A stretch of DNA of 64,000 nucleotides from positions 27,458,318-27,522,317 of the forward strand of contig CM065379.1 in assembly GCA_033060915.1 (NCBI GenBank). Reading direction: 5' to 3'. A model generated the notes under the pieces. That model was not told the DNA's origin. It did no database searches and worked only from the letters and a program-made list of their open reading frames with translations. The stretch comes from Euryodendron excelsum (lineage: Eukaryota; Streptophyta; Magnoliopsida; Ericales; Pentaphylacaceae). Both the position numbers and the translations under genes were made by a program. Positions 22,141-32,994 of this stretch are shown here, piece by piece. Within the stretch, counting starts at the first letter, position 1. Each line of letters opens with the position of its first letter.

Positions 22141-25100
22141 GACATGAGATAGACTTGGCGCCTGTTGTAGTGCCGCCAGGCCAAATTACCTTTTGGCGCC
22201 AGCCAGTTAAGAAACTTTGTAAGTCGGCAAGCAACGTATCTTGATAAGATTTGGGTGCCTGTATTAGTGACTACCATGCAATTTTTAGCCTGGCTTCACT
22301 AGGAATGACTCCAGAAAGTTCGGGAAGGATTTAAGGGACCAGGATTGGCCTGGAAAGCCGGAAAAGGATAGGAACACTTAGAATAGTGTCTCGGAGGTAT
22401 TTGACTTGAAAAATGAAGATAGGATGTTGTCGCGCCCAGATTTTTCGCACTCGAGGAATACTCACCCAAGCGGGAAAAATGCTGTACTCTCTCGTCAGAA
22501 CTCACCCTCCTAAAAGAATGAGTGCGACTTGGTTTGAATTGAAAACAGGTTTGAATAAAGGGCTTTTTGAAAAAGATTCAGAGTCGCCACCTAACTTGAT
22601 TAAGGTGAGTTAGGTCACCTAAAAACTAAGAATAATCCGAGGACTACACTTAGGGTTTTTGAAAAACAATTTTGAAAACATCTCCTCAAGAGAGGGTTTT
22701 TAAGAAAACAGGTTGTTTGGCAACCTTTGGAAAACATTTAGCCCTTTTTTGAAAAATAACTCCTTTTGGTCTTTGAAATCAGTGATCTAGGTTCGGAGGT
22801 TGGTTACGTGTAGGGAAGACGCACTAAGCTATCACCCTACCTCGCCCTTTCGGTACCTACATATCAATCTACCCTAGATTTACCTATGAGAGTCTTCGAC
22901 TAACTATAGTTCAACCCTATTCACTTTAGAAAAACAATGTTTGAAAACTAATATGATGCATGATATGCAAGTGCAAAATAAGAGAGAATTGAAAAATAGA
23001 TTTGGAGATAAATTTGAAAAGAATTTGATTTGAAGAGATGGAATTTGAAATTGGAAAGTTTGAAAACTTGGAAATAGGGATTTGAAAATAGAAAGACTTT
23101 GAAATTGGAACTTTAAAAATAGATTGGAATTTGAAACTTGAAAATATGGAGACCACACCCATGAGGGTGGAATTAAAAGTTTGAAAAAGTATTGTGACCG
23201 CACCTATGAAGGTTGCCTACGTATCCCTTTGGGGGAATCAGGTTAGTCGTAGTTCGGACCAGAGTCCGATTGAAAAGAGAAGGGTTGATTTGAAAGAAAG
23301 AGATTGAATTGGAAAAAAGAAATTGAATTGAAAATTGGATTTGATTTGAGATTAGAAGAGGAGATTGGAAATTGAAATTGAAAAGATTGGACTTTGATTT
23401 GAAGAGATTGATTTTGGAAAGACTTGGTTTTGGAAAGATGGAGGATTAGGAAACCTAGACTTAGGAAAGATAGGAGACCTAGGGAAGACTTGAGATTAAG
23501 AAAGATTGGATTGGAATGTTGGATTTGGAAGATTTAGAAAGATTGGATTTTAGAAAATATTCGAATTAGGAAAGGTCCGTTTTAGGAAGGTTTCGTTTTC
23601 GGAAAGTTTTGAAATTAGGAAAGTTTTCGAAAAAGGAAAGGTTTTCAGATTAGGAAAGTTCCCAAATTAGGAAAGTTTTGAAAATCGGAAAGTTTTGATT
23701 TTAGAAATGTTTTGAAAAGGGGAAGTTTTGAATTTGGAAAGCTTTGAAAACAAGGAAGTTTTGAAAATAAGAAAAGTTTCGTTTTGGGAAAGGTTTGAAA
23801 AAGGAAAGTTTTCAATTTAGGAAATGTTTGAAAAAAAAGGAAATTTCAACTTAAGAAAGTCTTGAATTTAGAAAGTTTTGAATTTAGAAAAGTTCTAGAT
23901 TTGAAAAGATTTTGAAGTTTTGGAAAGTTTAGAATTTAGAAAGTTTTTAGGTTTAGAAAGATTTAACTTAAGAAGGTTTCAAATTTAGAAAGTTTTGAAT
24001 TTGGAAGCTTAGAATTTTAGAAAGATTTGAAATTTAGAAAGTTTAGGATTTGGAAAGTTTTAGAGTTTTAGAAAATCTTGAAATTAGGAAAAGCTTGAGT
24101 TTAGGAAAGGTTTGAAAACTTAGATTTGAAAAAGATTTTGGAAAAGGGTAGAATTAGGAAAGGGTTGAACTAAGAAAGATTTGAAAGTTGAGTTTTAAGG
24201 TTTAGGAAATATTTATATGTTCAAGTTTTTAGAAACTTAAGGTTTAAGAAAGTGGAAGTTTAGGAAGGATTCGAATTAGGAAAGAGTTGGATTTTGAAAC
24301 TTAAGGAAAGATTTAAAGTTTGGGTTTAGGAAACTTATGGTTTAGGAAGGAATTGAATTAAGAAAGGTTTGGGATTAGGAGGGATTGGATTTGGTTTCTA
24401 AAAGAGAAAGGTTTGATTTTGTTTCCAAAAATGGAGGATAGGATCTAGTTTCCTAAACGGGGAGATTTGATTTGGTTTCTTAAAGGGAAGATAGGATTTG
24501 ACAAGGATTTGGAAAGGGGGATTCTAGAAACCCTAGGTTTGGAAAATTATAGTTTTGACTTAGAAAATAGGTTTCGAGAACATGTATAGTTTTGATATAG
24601 AAAACAAAAGATTTTGGAAACCTAGGTTTGGGGCAAAGTTAGAAAATCATGTTTTTGGAAAGAAAACTAGGGTTTCCTAATTGTGGGTTCTAGGGTTTGG
24701 TTTGGGCTCTAAGGAAAGAGTTTTTTTTGGAAAACGCGTTTTTGGAAACGAAGGTTTTCTAGAAGGGAATCCTAGGGAGGAGTTTTTTGGAAAGCATGTT
24801 TTTGGAAACGTAGAGTTTAGAAAGAAAATCCTATAGGGAAATTTCTAGAAGGAAGATTCCGGGAGGAGAGTTTATAGAAAGATTTTTAGGGAGTGTTTTT
24901 AGAAAGTGAATTTTGAGGAAAGAAAGTTTTGGAAAGGAGTTGAAAAAGAGAGTTTTGAAAAAGAGATTTTGAAAGGGAGTTTTTGAAATCAATTTTGAAG
25001 AGGGGAGTTTTAGGAAAGTATGTTGAAAAAGAGATTTTTAGGAAGAGATTTTTGAAGAAAGAGTTTTTAGAAGGTGTAAAAACATCTCACTTTCCTAAAG

Positions 25101-25960
25101 CAATTCTAACCATAAGAAGGCTAGAACCACTTTAAGAAAGTGGTTTTGAAAACAAGGTTTGAAAATATAGACCAAAAGGCCACTTTTAATATAACACTTT
25201 CCTAAAGCAACCCTAGCCATGGAAAAGCTAGAATCACCCTAGAATTGTGGTTTTGAAAACATGTTTTTGAAAAAGAGCTTTTGATGCAATTTTGAAAACA
25301 AGTTTGAAAACGATTTTTGAAAACAACTTTTTGAAAACGAATTTTGGAAGATGCAAGACTATGATATGCACAATGCAATTTGGGGTCGTGAACATACAAG
25401 GTTAAGGCTTCACCACATAATCAAGGGGGCCGGACCCGCGTGGTCTTTGGTTAGACTAGAAGAAAGCCCCCGACACGGTGACTCTTCCATAGTCCAATCC
25501 TACACATAGACCGGGAATCCCCTTGTTTCAAGCATAAAAAGAAAGGGGGGGAAAGAGATGGGGGATTAAAATAGAGAAAACCCAAGTGGGTTGGAGAGAG
25601 AAGAGAGAGGGGGGAAGTGCAGAAAATTAAATAGGGAGCCTACCTTGTTTCTTGTTTATTTTGCGCGCCGTGCAGTCTTCGGTCTTCGGTCTTCGGTCTT
25701 GATCTTCACCCTCAGTCTTCAAGCATTGTCTTCAAGCTTTGGATGGCTGCTCTTCAAGTCTTGAGAGAGTGGTTGAAGGCTAGTTTATGAGTGTATAGGG
25801 GTGTGTATGAGTGTATAGGAGGCTAGGGTTTGTGTATAGTGGCTAGGGTTTGGAAAACCTAGGGAGGCTAGGGTTTTTGGAGGTGCTCGAGCTCTGTGTA
25901 TCGAATTGTGTGATTTTTAGGTTAAGTTTGCAGACCCCTTTCATGTTGATCGAGGCTTTG

Positions 25961-25968
25961 TATTTATA
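25961..25968 (-). promoter_or_regulatory. TATA box of S2
   Basis: TATAAATA on the minus strand. The donor-like AAG/GTAGGC is at 25643, about 320 nt downstream. Confidence 0.7.
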
Positions 25969-26334
25969 GAAGTTGGACAAGCCTAGCGCTTGTTGCAGTG
26001 GCACCAGGGCAAAATTTATACTGGCGCCACTGCTAGTGGCGCCAGCCATTTAGGAAACAATTAAGGTCGGCAAGCAACATATCTTTGACTAGATTTGGGC
26101 GCCTGTACTAGTGACTACCATGTAAACTTTAGCCTGGCTTCACTAGGAGTGACTCCGGAAAGTCCGGGAATGATTTGAAGGAGCCGGGAGTGACCCGGAA
26201 GGCCGGAAAGGAGCAGGAACACTTAAAATAGTGTCCTGGAGGTATTTGACTTGAAAAGTGAGGATTGGATGTGTCGGAAAGGTTGACCGAGCCTTTAGGG
26301 GCAAAACGGTCAATCGGACCGAAAAACTGCCGGG

Positions 26335-26900
26335 ACAGACTCAAACTGTCCCGGAAGAAGACTTGGGATCTGGAAACATTATTTAGAATGTTCCCAGAGG
26401 TTGCCGGTTTGATTCCCAGGGCCGGCGTGGTCGGAAATGGAGACCGGCCCACCAGGGGCAAAACGGTCATTTTGTACCGGGTTTGCCGGAACTGACTCGG
26501 AATGGTCCGGAAAGGTAAAGGAAGGTCGAGAACACTATAAAAAGTATTCTCGGGACATTACCGATTTGATACCCAGAGCCGGTGTGGTCGAAAAAGGAAA
26601 CCGGCCCTCCAGGGGCAAAATGGTCATTTTGTATCGGGTTTGCCGGAACTGACTCGGAATGGTCCGGAAAGGTAAAGGAAGGTCGAGAACACTATAAAAA
26701 GTATTCTCGGGACATTACCGGTTTGATACCCAGAGCCGGTGTGGTCGAAAAAGGAAACCGGCCCTCTAGGGGCAAAATGGTCATTTTGTACCGGGTTGGC
26801 CGGAACTGACTCGGAATGGTCTGGAAAGGTAAAGGAAGGTCGAGAATACTATAAAAAGTATTCTCGGGGCATTACCGGTTTGATACACAGAGTCGGTGTG
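26335..26900. repeat. 157-bp tandem array in U3 of S2
   Basis: Three full units and partial ones are marked by AACTGACTCGGAATGGTC at 26491, 26647 and 26804. Each holds ACCGGTTTGATACCCAGAGC and GGGGCAAAA.GGTCATTTTG. The units are close to identical, so this is a recent expansion. Other LTR copies have two or three more diverged units. Confidence 0.88.
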
Positions 26901-27028
26901 GTTCCCGGGGCATTCGGATGCTTAGGGGCAAAATGGTCATCTTGACCGAAAAGTCTCGGAAGAGGCCCTAAGGGTAGTCTGGTTATTTTTTCCGAAGTGA
27001 GCTAACAAACATGGTTATTGACCTAGGT

Positions 27029-27385
27029 GTTGAGTATTTCCGCTACTCGGACGGGGTTGAGTATTTCCGCTACTCGGACAGGGTTGACGATTTGAGAGTA
27101 TTTCTGCTACTCCAACGGCTCTGTGAGTATTTCCGCTACTCTAACGGTTTTGTTGAGTATTTTCGCTACTCTAACGGTTCTGTGAGTATTTCCGCTACTC
27201 TAACGGCTCTGTGAGTATTTTCTCTACTCTAACGGCTCTGTGAGTATTTTCACTACTCTAACGGTTCTGTGAGTATTTCCGCTACTCTAACGGTTGAGCA
27301 TTTCCGCTACTCTAACGGTTGAGTATTTCCGCTACTCAGACGGCTCTATGAGTATTTCCGCTACTCTAACGGTTGTGTGAGTAGT
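27029..27385. repeat. Array of 13 dyad units GAGTA-TTTCCGC-TACTC plus AACGG
   Basis: Units of 24-30 bp each contain an inverted repeat GAGTA...TACTC with a 7-base centre, followed by CTAACGGTT or CTAACGGCT in nine units. Variants elsewhere read GAGTG...CACTC, so both arms change together. The array lies in U3, about 1.1-1.4 kb upstream of the TATA box on the coding strand. Confidence 0.88.
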
Positions 27386-29350
27386 TTTGCTACTCGGACC
27401 GTCTCGAGGAATAAACTGTCTCGAGAGAAGGATTAGAAAGGGGTCTTACCATCTCCGAAGAGACGTGCCTGGGTTGGAACCGTCTCGAGGAATAAACTGT
27501 CTCGAGAGAGGGATTGGAAAGGGGTCTTACCGACTCCGAAGAGATGTGCCTGGGTTTTGAGTGTTTCCGCCACTCTAACGGTGTTGTGAGTGTTTTCGCC
27601 ACTTTGACGGTTTTGTGAGTGTTTCCGCCACCTTAACGGTTTTATGAGTGTTTCCGCCACTCTGACGGTTTTGTGAGTAGTTTTACTACTCGGGCTGTCT
27701 CGAGGAATAAATTGTCTCGAGAGGGGGATTGGAATTGGAATAAGAAAGGATAATGCCCCTAAGGGCATTTTGGTCATTTTGCCTCTATTTGGGCCTGACA
27801 GGCCCGCGAAGCAATGGAAAGACGGAATTTGGACTAGAGGATTGGATTCGATTGGAATATGTCCATAATGACTTGAAAACAAGTCTGGACGGAGTGTAGA
27901 CTGCCGAGCGGTCAAAAATGGGGTGCTTACAGATGTGTTGGAAGGATTGACCGGGCCATTAGGGGTAAAGCGGTCAATCGGGCCGCAAAGCTGCCGAGAT
28001 GGACTTGGAACGTCCCAGAAGAAGATTCAAGATTTGGAAACATTATTTAGAATGTTCCCAAAGGCTTGCCGGTTTGATACCCAGAGCCGGTGTGGTCGGA
28101 AAAGGCGACCGGCCCCCTAGGGGCAAAACGGTCATTTTGCCCCGAGTTTGCCGGAACTAACTCGGAATGATCCAGAAAGATAAAGAAAGGTTGAGAATAC
28201 TATAAGAAGCATTCTCAGGAGGCTACCGGTTTGATACCCAGGGCTGGTGTGGTTCTTGGGGCATTCGAATGCCTAGGGGCAAAATGGTCATCTTGATCAG
28301 AAAGTTTCGGAATTGGCCCGAAACTGATTAGATGACCCATAATCATGCCGGATTGCCTTTAAGAAAATCTTGGAAGGTTGGACTTATCGTTTTGGGGATT
28401 CAAATGTGTTCTCGAGAAACGTGCCAGAAAATGGCCCTAGGGGTAGTTTGGTCATTTTTCACCGAAGTGGGCTAGCAAGCACTGGTGTTGACATGGGTTT
28501 TGAGTGTTTCCGCCACTCTGATGGCAGTCGCATAATATAGGGGTTTGTTGGCAATTCCTTATATCGACCTGTTTGCGAGTATTTCTGCTACTCTGACGGT
28601 TTACAATGTTTGCGAGTATTTCCGTTACTCTGACAGTTCGCGATTATTCCCGAGACTGCCTGATCTCGGGAAGCTACTAAAGGGACTTAATGCCTGAGAA
28701 TCAACTTTCTCGAAAGGTGTGCCTAAACGGACATTTCTGCATTGGCGGGCTCGTAGGCGCCAAAGGTGGACCGTTCTACCACCTAGGGGACTTGGGGTCT
28801 CGTCCCGGTCGACAGGTTTAAAGGGACTTACCGTTTCGAAGAGATTTTCTTTGAAAAACGTGCTGGACCGTCTCGAGAAATCAACTATCTCGAGAGAGGG
28901 ATTGGAATTGGAATTGGACTTGGAAAGGGAAGTTACCGTCTTCAGGAAAGACGTGCCTGATTTGAAATTGGAAAGGGGACTTACCGTCTTCGGAAAGACT
29001 TGCCTGATAGGATTGGAAAGGGGACTTACCGTTTCTGGAAAGACGTGCCTAATTTGGAGTTAGAAAGGGGACTTACCATCTTTGGAAAGACGTGCTTGAT
29101 TTAGAATTAGAAAGGGGACTTACCGTCTTCTGAAAGACGTGCCTGGTGAAATATGGAAAGGATAATGCCCCTTAAGGGCATTTCGGTCATTTTGCCTCTA
29201 TTTGGGCCTGGTGGGGCCCGCGAAGCGATGAATTGACGGGATTAGACTTAGAAAGTTAATTTGGATTGAAATATGCCCACAATGACTTGAACACAAGTCT
29301 GGACGAAGTGGAGACCGCTGAGTGGTCAAAAATGGGGTGCTTACAAACAC

Positions 29351-30070
29351 AGCTCCGTAGCTTCGCATTTTATTTCCTCCCCATCCTAGTAATATATCTC
29401 TTGGCATGCAGCAAAACAAACCTTGTTGTTACCAAAATTTGTAATGACGTTGACGGTATGGTCTAGCGGAGGGCTCATAGCGCCATTCGGAGAAGGATTT
29501 GATGGTCGTAAGCCAATAATCTTATTATCTATCAGGTCTTGAATCTTATGCTTGAGGGTCAAACAATCTTCAGTGTCATGTCCCTGGTCGCCCGAATGAT
29601 ACTTGCGATATGCTCTAGATTCAAAGTAATGAGGCAGAGGATTGGGCTGGGGTCGGGCAGGTATAGGCTTCAGATATCCAGCTGCTAAGAGACCAAAATA
29701 GGCCGTGGTCTGTGAGCACGCCAGTTTAGTAAATGTCCGCTTTTTCCCACTTGTTTGCCTAGGCCGAGGAGGTGTTGCAGATGTTTTTGATGATTGGGAA
29801 CCGAGCTTTGGTGAGGTCACAACCGGGTTGATGGTTCGGGAATTGAAAGGGCTTTGGGTTTTATGTTTCAAAATGGGATAATTTTCGGTGACAGGGCCAA
29901 ATGGGTTGGGATGGAATCCGTAGGAGAGATTATACAATCCACCGGTTTGGTTAGAGGTTGGTTTGGAAGACATCCGAGCAAGGTACTTGGCTTGGGGAGG
30001 TTATTGGTAAGCAATGGTCGAGGCATAGTCTTGGTCTTCCTTCTTCATCCTTTTTCATCCATCATGGGTT
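29351..30070 (-). pseudogene. Tat/Ogre-like gag, C-terminal part
   Basis: An open minus-strand frame of 195 codons (29973-29386) continues upstream across a stop near 30003. It carries GKKRTFTKL, PIPARPQPNPLPHYF, a degenerate zinc knuckle YRKYHSGDQGHDTEDC (first Cys lost), then LKHKIQDLIDNKII and VNVITNF. The order Pro-rich, C.YH...GHDTE.C, L.HKIQDLID is characteristic of the gag C-terminus in the Tat/Ogre group. Gag packages element RNA into particles. The frame is cut at 29350 by S1. The N-terminal capsid part is not recognisable upstream. It is better preserved than the PMD gene. Confidence 0.8.
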
Positions 30071-31234
30071 TGGCCTTGTGAGGACTCTGCTTGCTCATGG
30101 GTTGCATGCGATAAGAGTGAAGATAGTATGCTTTCCATTTGGTCATCCTATGTCTGACTCCTCTTGCCTTTGCTAGTAATAGAGTTAAGGTATCAAGAGT
30201 AAGTAATTCAATGGGCGTTTCTTAGCTTTCGGCTTATAAGACGGGGGAGGAACGAGGAGAGGCACCTAAAACCAACAAAGGAAAAGAGTCAGTGTTTTAT
30301 CTTGACAAGTCTTTATGTAATGCATGCTCTAGGGTGCCCCTATTCAGAAGGGGAGACTATACATGATGCATTGGCTCACTTTTGGAGATAGGGGATTTGC
30401 CCCTATATGCAGATACCTTACTGTCGAGCAGGAACCTTTCCTTCATTCATGCATTTATTCACTCACTCATTCATGGAAAATAAGGAAATACATTTAACTT
30501 TGGGTTTAATATACAAAAGAATTGAAATACACTTTAACACGGGGAAAGGGAACATGTTCCTTTGGGGGCTCCACCTATCTACTTTTACAAAGGAAAACCC
30601 TAAACTACTCTTGAGTCTTCGCATTCTCCTTCGTTGGATTCGATGTCTAGGAGGTCGCTAAGAGACCTTGTTGAACGATTGCCCCTTGTCTTCTTGACAA
30701 TCCTATCTTCGTGAGCATATAGGGATTGGGGCCCTTCTTATGAAATGAATTGAGGTGCATGCCATGAGTCCTTAGGGTTGCGTGGGAACCCTTAGGGTTT
30801 GGGTAGGCTTAATGCAAGGCAGAGTGACCTTGGTGTCACTCTCAATAGGTTGATCATATGCATGAGAATGTAATGACTTGAGTTACTTGGAACTCTTGTC
30901 TTGACATGGAATACGGGATGTATGAAAATGGACGCATAGAGTATAAGGAAGGAGAATACAGTTGACGTACATATGCATGTATGAGCAATTAGACAGGCAT
31001 TATAACAGTACGAATACAATCATTATAACAACAGGAATAAGCAGGTATAAATGAAAGTAAGAGCAATCTCCCTTTCCTCCATAGTTTTGGAAAGTGGTTC
31101 GCGTGTCTTAAATCCGGCAGAGGTTCTGCTATGCATGGTGTTTATATGAGCATGAGGTTGAGGGTTGACTAATGCATCCTAAAAAGGCTCAGTCCCCAGA
31201 TCTTCAAACCTAGGTCCATTGATGAGAATGCAAA
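30071..31234 (-). mobile_element. E1 leader / 5' internal region, first part
   Basis: No gene can be supported, though N-terminal gag may be hidden here in decayed form. Blocks near 30290-30430 and 30710-30930 match E0 at 44810-44960 and 44450-44640 (for example GGTGCCCCTA, ATGCAGATACCTTAC, CTTGGAACTCTTGTC). The region is cut at 31234 by S3. Confidence 0.65.
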
Positions 31235-31394
31235 TGTCATATTTTTATCCCTTAATGTTTAATCCTTTATACTTATTTGATACCTAAAGATACTCACTAT
31301 TCTTATATTTTGACTTAGGGTGCTATGAAATGCCCAGAAAGAGGATCCTAGCTGAAAAGGGATGAATTCGAGTAAAAATACACGCAGCATTTGA

Positions 31395-31600
31395 AGAGGC
31401 GTTTGAACGGTCCAAAGAGGCGTTCGAATGGTAGTAGATGCGTTCGAATGCTACGTCAAACGGATACACGTTAAGACTGGTTCAAAGAGCGTTCGAAAGA
31501 TTCAGAGAGCAAGTTTCACCGTTTGAAGTGCGTTCGACATATTGTTCGAACAGTAGTCCGATCCGTTCGAATGGTGGCAAGGCCATTTGAATGGTCGTGC
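31395..31600 (+). repeat. Repeated GCGTTCGAA motif in S3
   Basis: About ten variants of CGTTCGAA or CGTTTGAA, with a following TGG or CGG, crowd into 200 bp just upstream of the TATA box. The core TTCGAA is self-complementary. The spacing is irregular. Confidence 0.7.
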
Positions 31601-31623
31601 ACAGCTGTAGATTTTCAGAAGCC

Positions 31624-31630
31624 TATAAAA
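31624..31630 (+). promoter_or_regulatory. TATA box of S3
   Basis: TATAAAA in the context GCCTATAAAAGCTAGG, about 390 bp into the LTR. Confidence 0.6.
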
Positions 31631-32484
31631 GCTAGGACTATTTTTGTTTCTAGGGTTGTTGGTCGTTTTTTAGATTACTCTAGGTCATTATTTGAGTTGT
31701 CTTCATGGCCCCGCGTGGCTAAACTTTAAATCTTAGTCGAAGGAGACAGAAACCTTAGAATTAATAATAAACTGTGAAATCTAATTTTTTTTCATTATTC
31801 GATTTATGTTTTGAGTATCGAATGTTGTTCTATGCTTATTTTTTCATGGTTGTGTTATTTAATCGCTAGGAGGCTTACTAGTTTATTAATCATTGCTATC
31901 TACTACTCAGTTAGATATCAAATCCGTAATTATTTGATTCCTCTTATTTGTGAAGCAACTGAGATTTAATAATTTACTGCATTGGGAAATATTACATCTT
32001 AGGAAGGGCATTCGACTAAATTAAATGCAATCGCTTGTGCTTGTGTTGTTTAGTTTCACCGATCTCTCTAATCTTTAAGGCTGCTGCTAGATTAAACCTT
32101 GTGTGATTTTCCTGGGTTGTTTAATAGTTAGGGTTAATCAGATCACTTGTTTCTGATTAACTACGATTAAGGAGAGATAGGAAAATAATTCTGACGGTGA
32201 ATATTCAATGTGTGAATTAGTATGCTGGCATCAATGATCAGTTGTAAATTCTGATGGTGGATGTCGACCTAGACGAGGTTTGTTCTTTTGATTGATTTCA
32301 ATACTTTAATCTGAATTGTTCATAGCTGTGATTATTAAAATAGTTTTCATTAAATCCAAAACTTCCCAATCCTTGTTCACATAGCATAAAACGAGACTAA
32401 ACACTCTTTGTAGGAACGATCCTTACTTGCACTACTATATATTAGTTTTTTGGGAATCAGTTTTATTTTTGGGTGCCCGCGACA

Positions 32485-32974
32485 GCACACCACCCACTCC
32501 CCGAGGTGGTGCCATGATCGGTTGGTGATTCGAGTGGGAGAACCATCAAGAGGCCGTAGGCGAAGAAACTGACCTAACATTTTGCCCACAACCAATATAC
32601 CGTTCCCCCTTTCTAACTAGAAAGGACATATTAGGGTAAAATACAAGTATGCAGAATGTAGGTGCACATGTAGTGTGTGTGTGATTTTTAAAAGCGGAGG
32701 AAAGAGCCCAACAACTCCCATCCATCCTGTTCATTAGATTCATGCATGGCAATTAACATTTAAACAAAAAGCGCACCTACAAAACAAAGATACAAGAGTT
32801 AGTATGTGGATGGCAAACTTAATACAAGATAATATGAATAAATGCATGTTTTTTTTTAAAACAATTTTGAAAATTTGGTTTTGAAAATTTAAAGTGAATA
32901 GGATTGAACAAGTTAATTGAAGACTCTACGTGGGTAAAGGGTAAAGAGACATGACTACGGCCTAACCCTCTAAG
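32485..32974 (-). mobile_element. E1 leader between S3 and the PBS
   Basis: No gene. It is homologous to the E3 leader 58137-58480: both carry GGAGGAAAG.GCCCAACAACT, CCCATCCATCC and the final AGAGACATGAC.A.GGCCTAA. This anchors the internal start of both elements. Confidence 0.8.
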
Positions 32975-32994
32975 TGTCCCCAGTGGAGTAGCCA
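32975..32994 (-). other. E1 primer binding site
   Basis: Minus-strand TGGCTACTCCACTGGGGACA starts two bases inside the 5' LTR end (...GCGCGACA-GT). It resembles the TGGCGACTCC-type PBS seen in Tat/Ogre-like elements. The tRNA was not identified. It fixes the direction of E1. Confidence 0.85.

Larger units (their letters stand above)
22428..27931 (-). mobile_element. S2: family A solo LTR inside S1
   Basis: It is 5504 bp from TGTCGCGCCCAGATTTTTCG to GGGGTGCTTACA. An exact target duplication GATGT is at 22423-22427 and 27932-27936. The site it interrupts is intact in the E1 3' LTR near 7615-7660. Its U3 is the most expanded of all copies, with a 157-bp array and a 13-unit short array. The conserved ends and exact duplication suggest it is among the youngest insertions here. 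Confidence 0.93.
18766..29345 (-). mobile_element. S1: family A solo LTR in E1 gag, split by S2
   Basis: It starts TGTCGCGCCTAGATTTTTCG and ends GGGGTGCTTACA; its own length is about 5.07 kb once S2 is removed. The flanks GACAC (18761-18765) and AACAC (29346-29350) fit a duplication with one change. There is no PBS or internal region. A minus-strand TATA box is at 22133-22140, AAACCCTA motifs near 22015-22050 and a donor-like AAG/GTAGGC at 21830. It carries about five 47-bp units (28915-29150). Confidence 0.9.
31235..32484 (+). mobile_element. S3: solo LTR of a different family (1250 bp)
   Basis: It starts TGTCATATTTTTATCC and ends GGGTGCCCGCGACA (TGTC...GACA ends). The flanks GCAAA (31230-31234) and GCACA (32485-32489) fit a duplication with one change. 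A TATA box (TATAAAA, 31624-31630) on the + strand sets the likely orientation. The part upstream of TATA repeats a GCGTTCGAATGG motif. No PBS adjoins. The family is not assigned; the end resembles Athila/Tat-type LTRs only loosely. Confidence 0.75.

Noticed and set aside
26265..26945. + strand frames with GAKWSFC..GFAGTDSEW repeats
   Set aside because: Translations of the 157-bp U3 repeat; non-coding LTR sequence.
27029..27385. Possible CRISPR array (regular short repeats)
   Set aside because: Units are direct tandem repeats without unique spacers, in a plant LTR.
18766..29345. Treating S1 and S2 as the two LTRs of one element
   Set aside because: Each has its own target duplication, neither has a PBS beside it, and S2 lies in mid-LTR sequence of S1.
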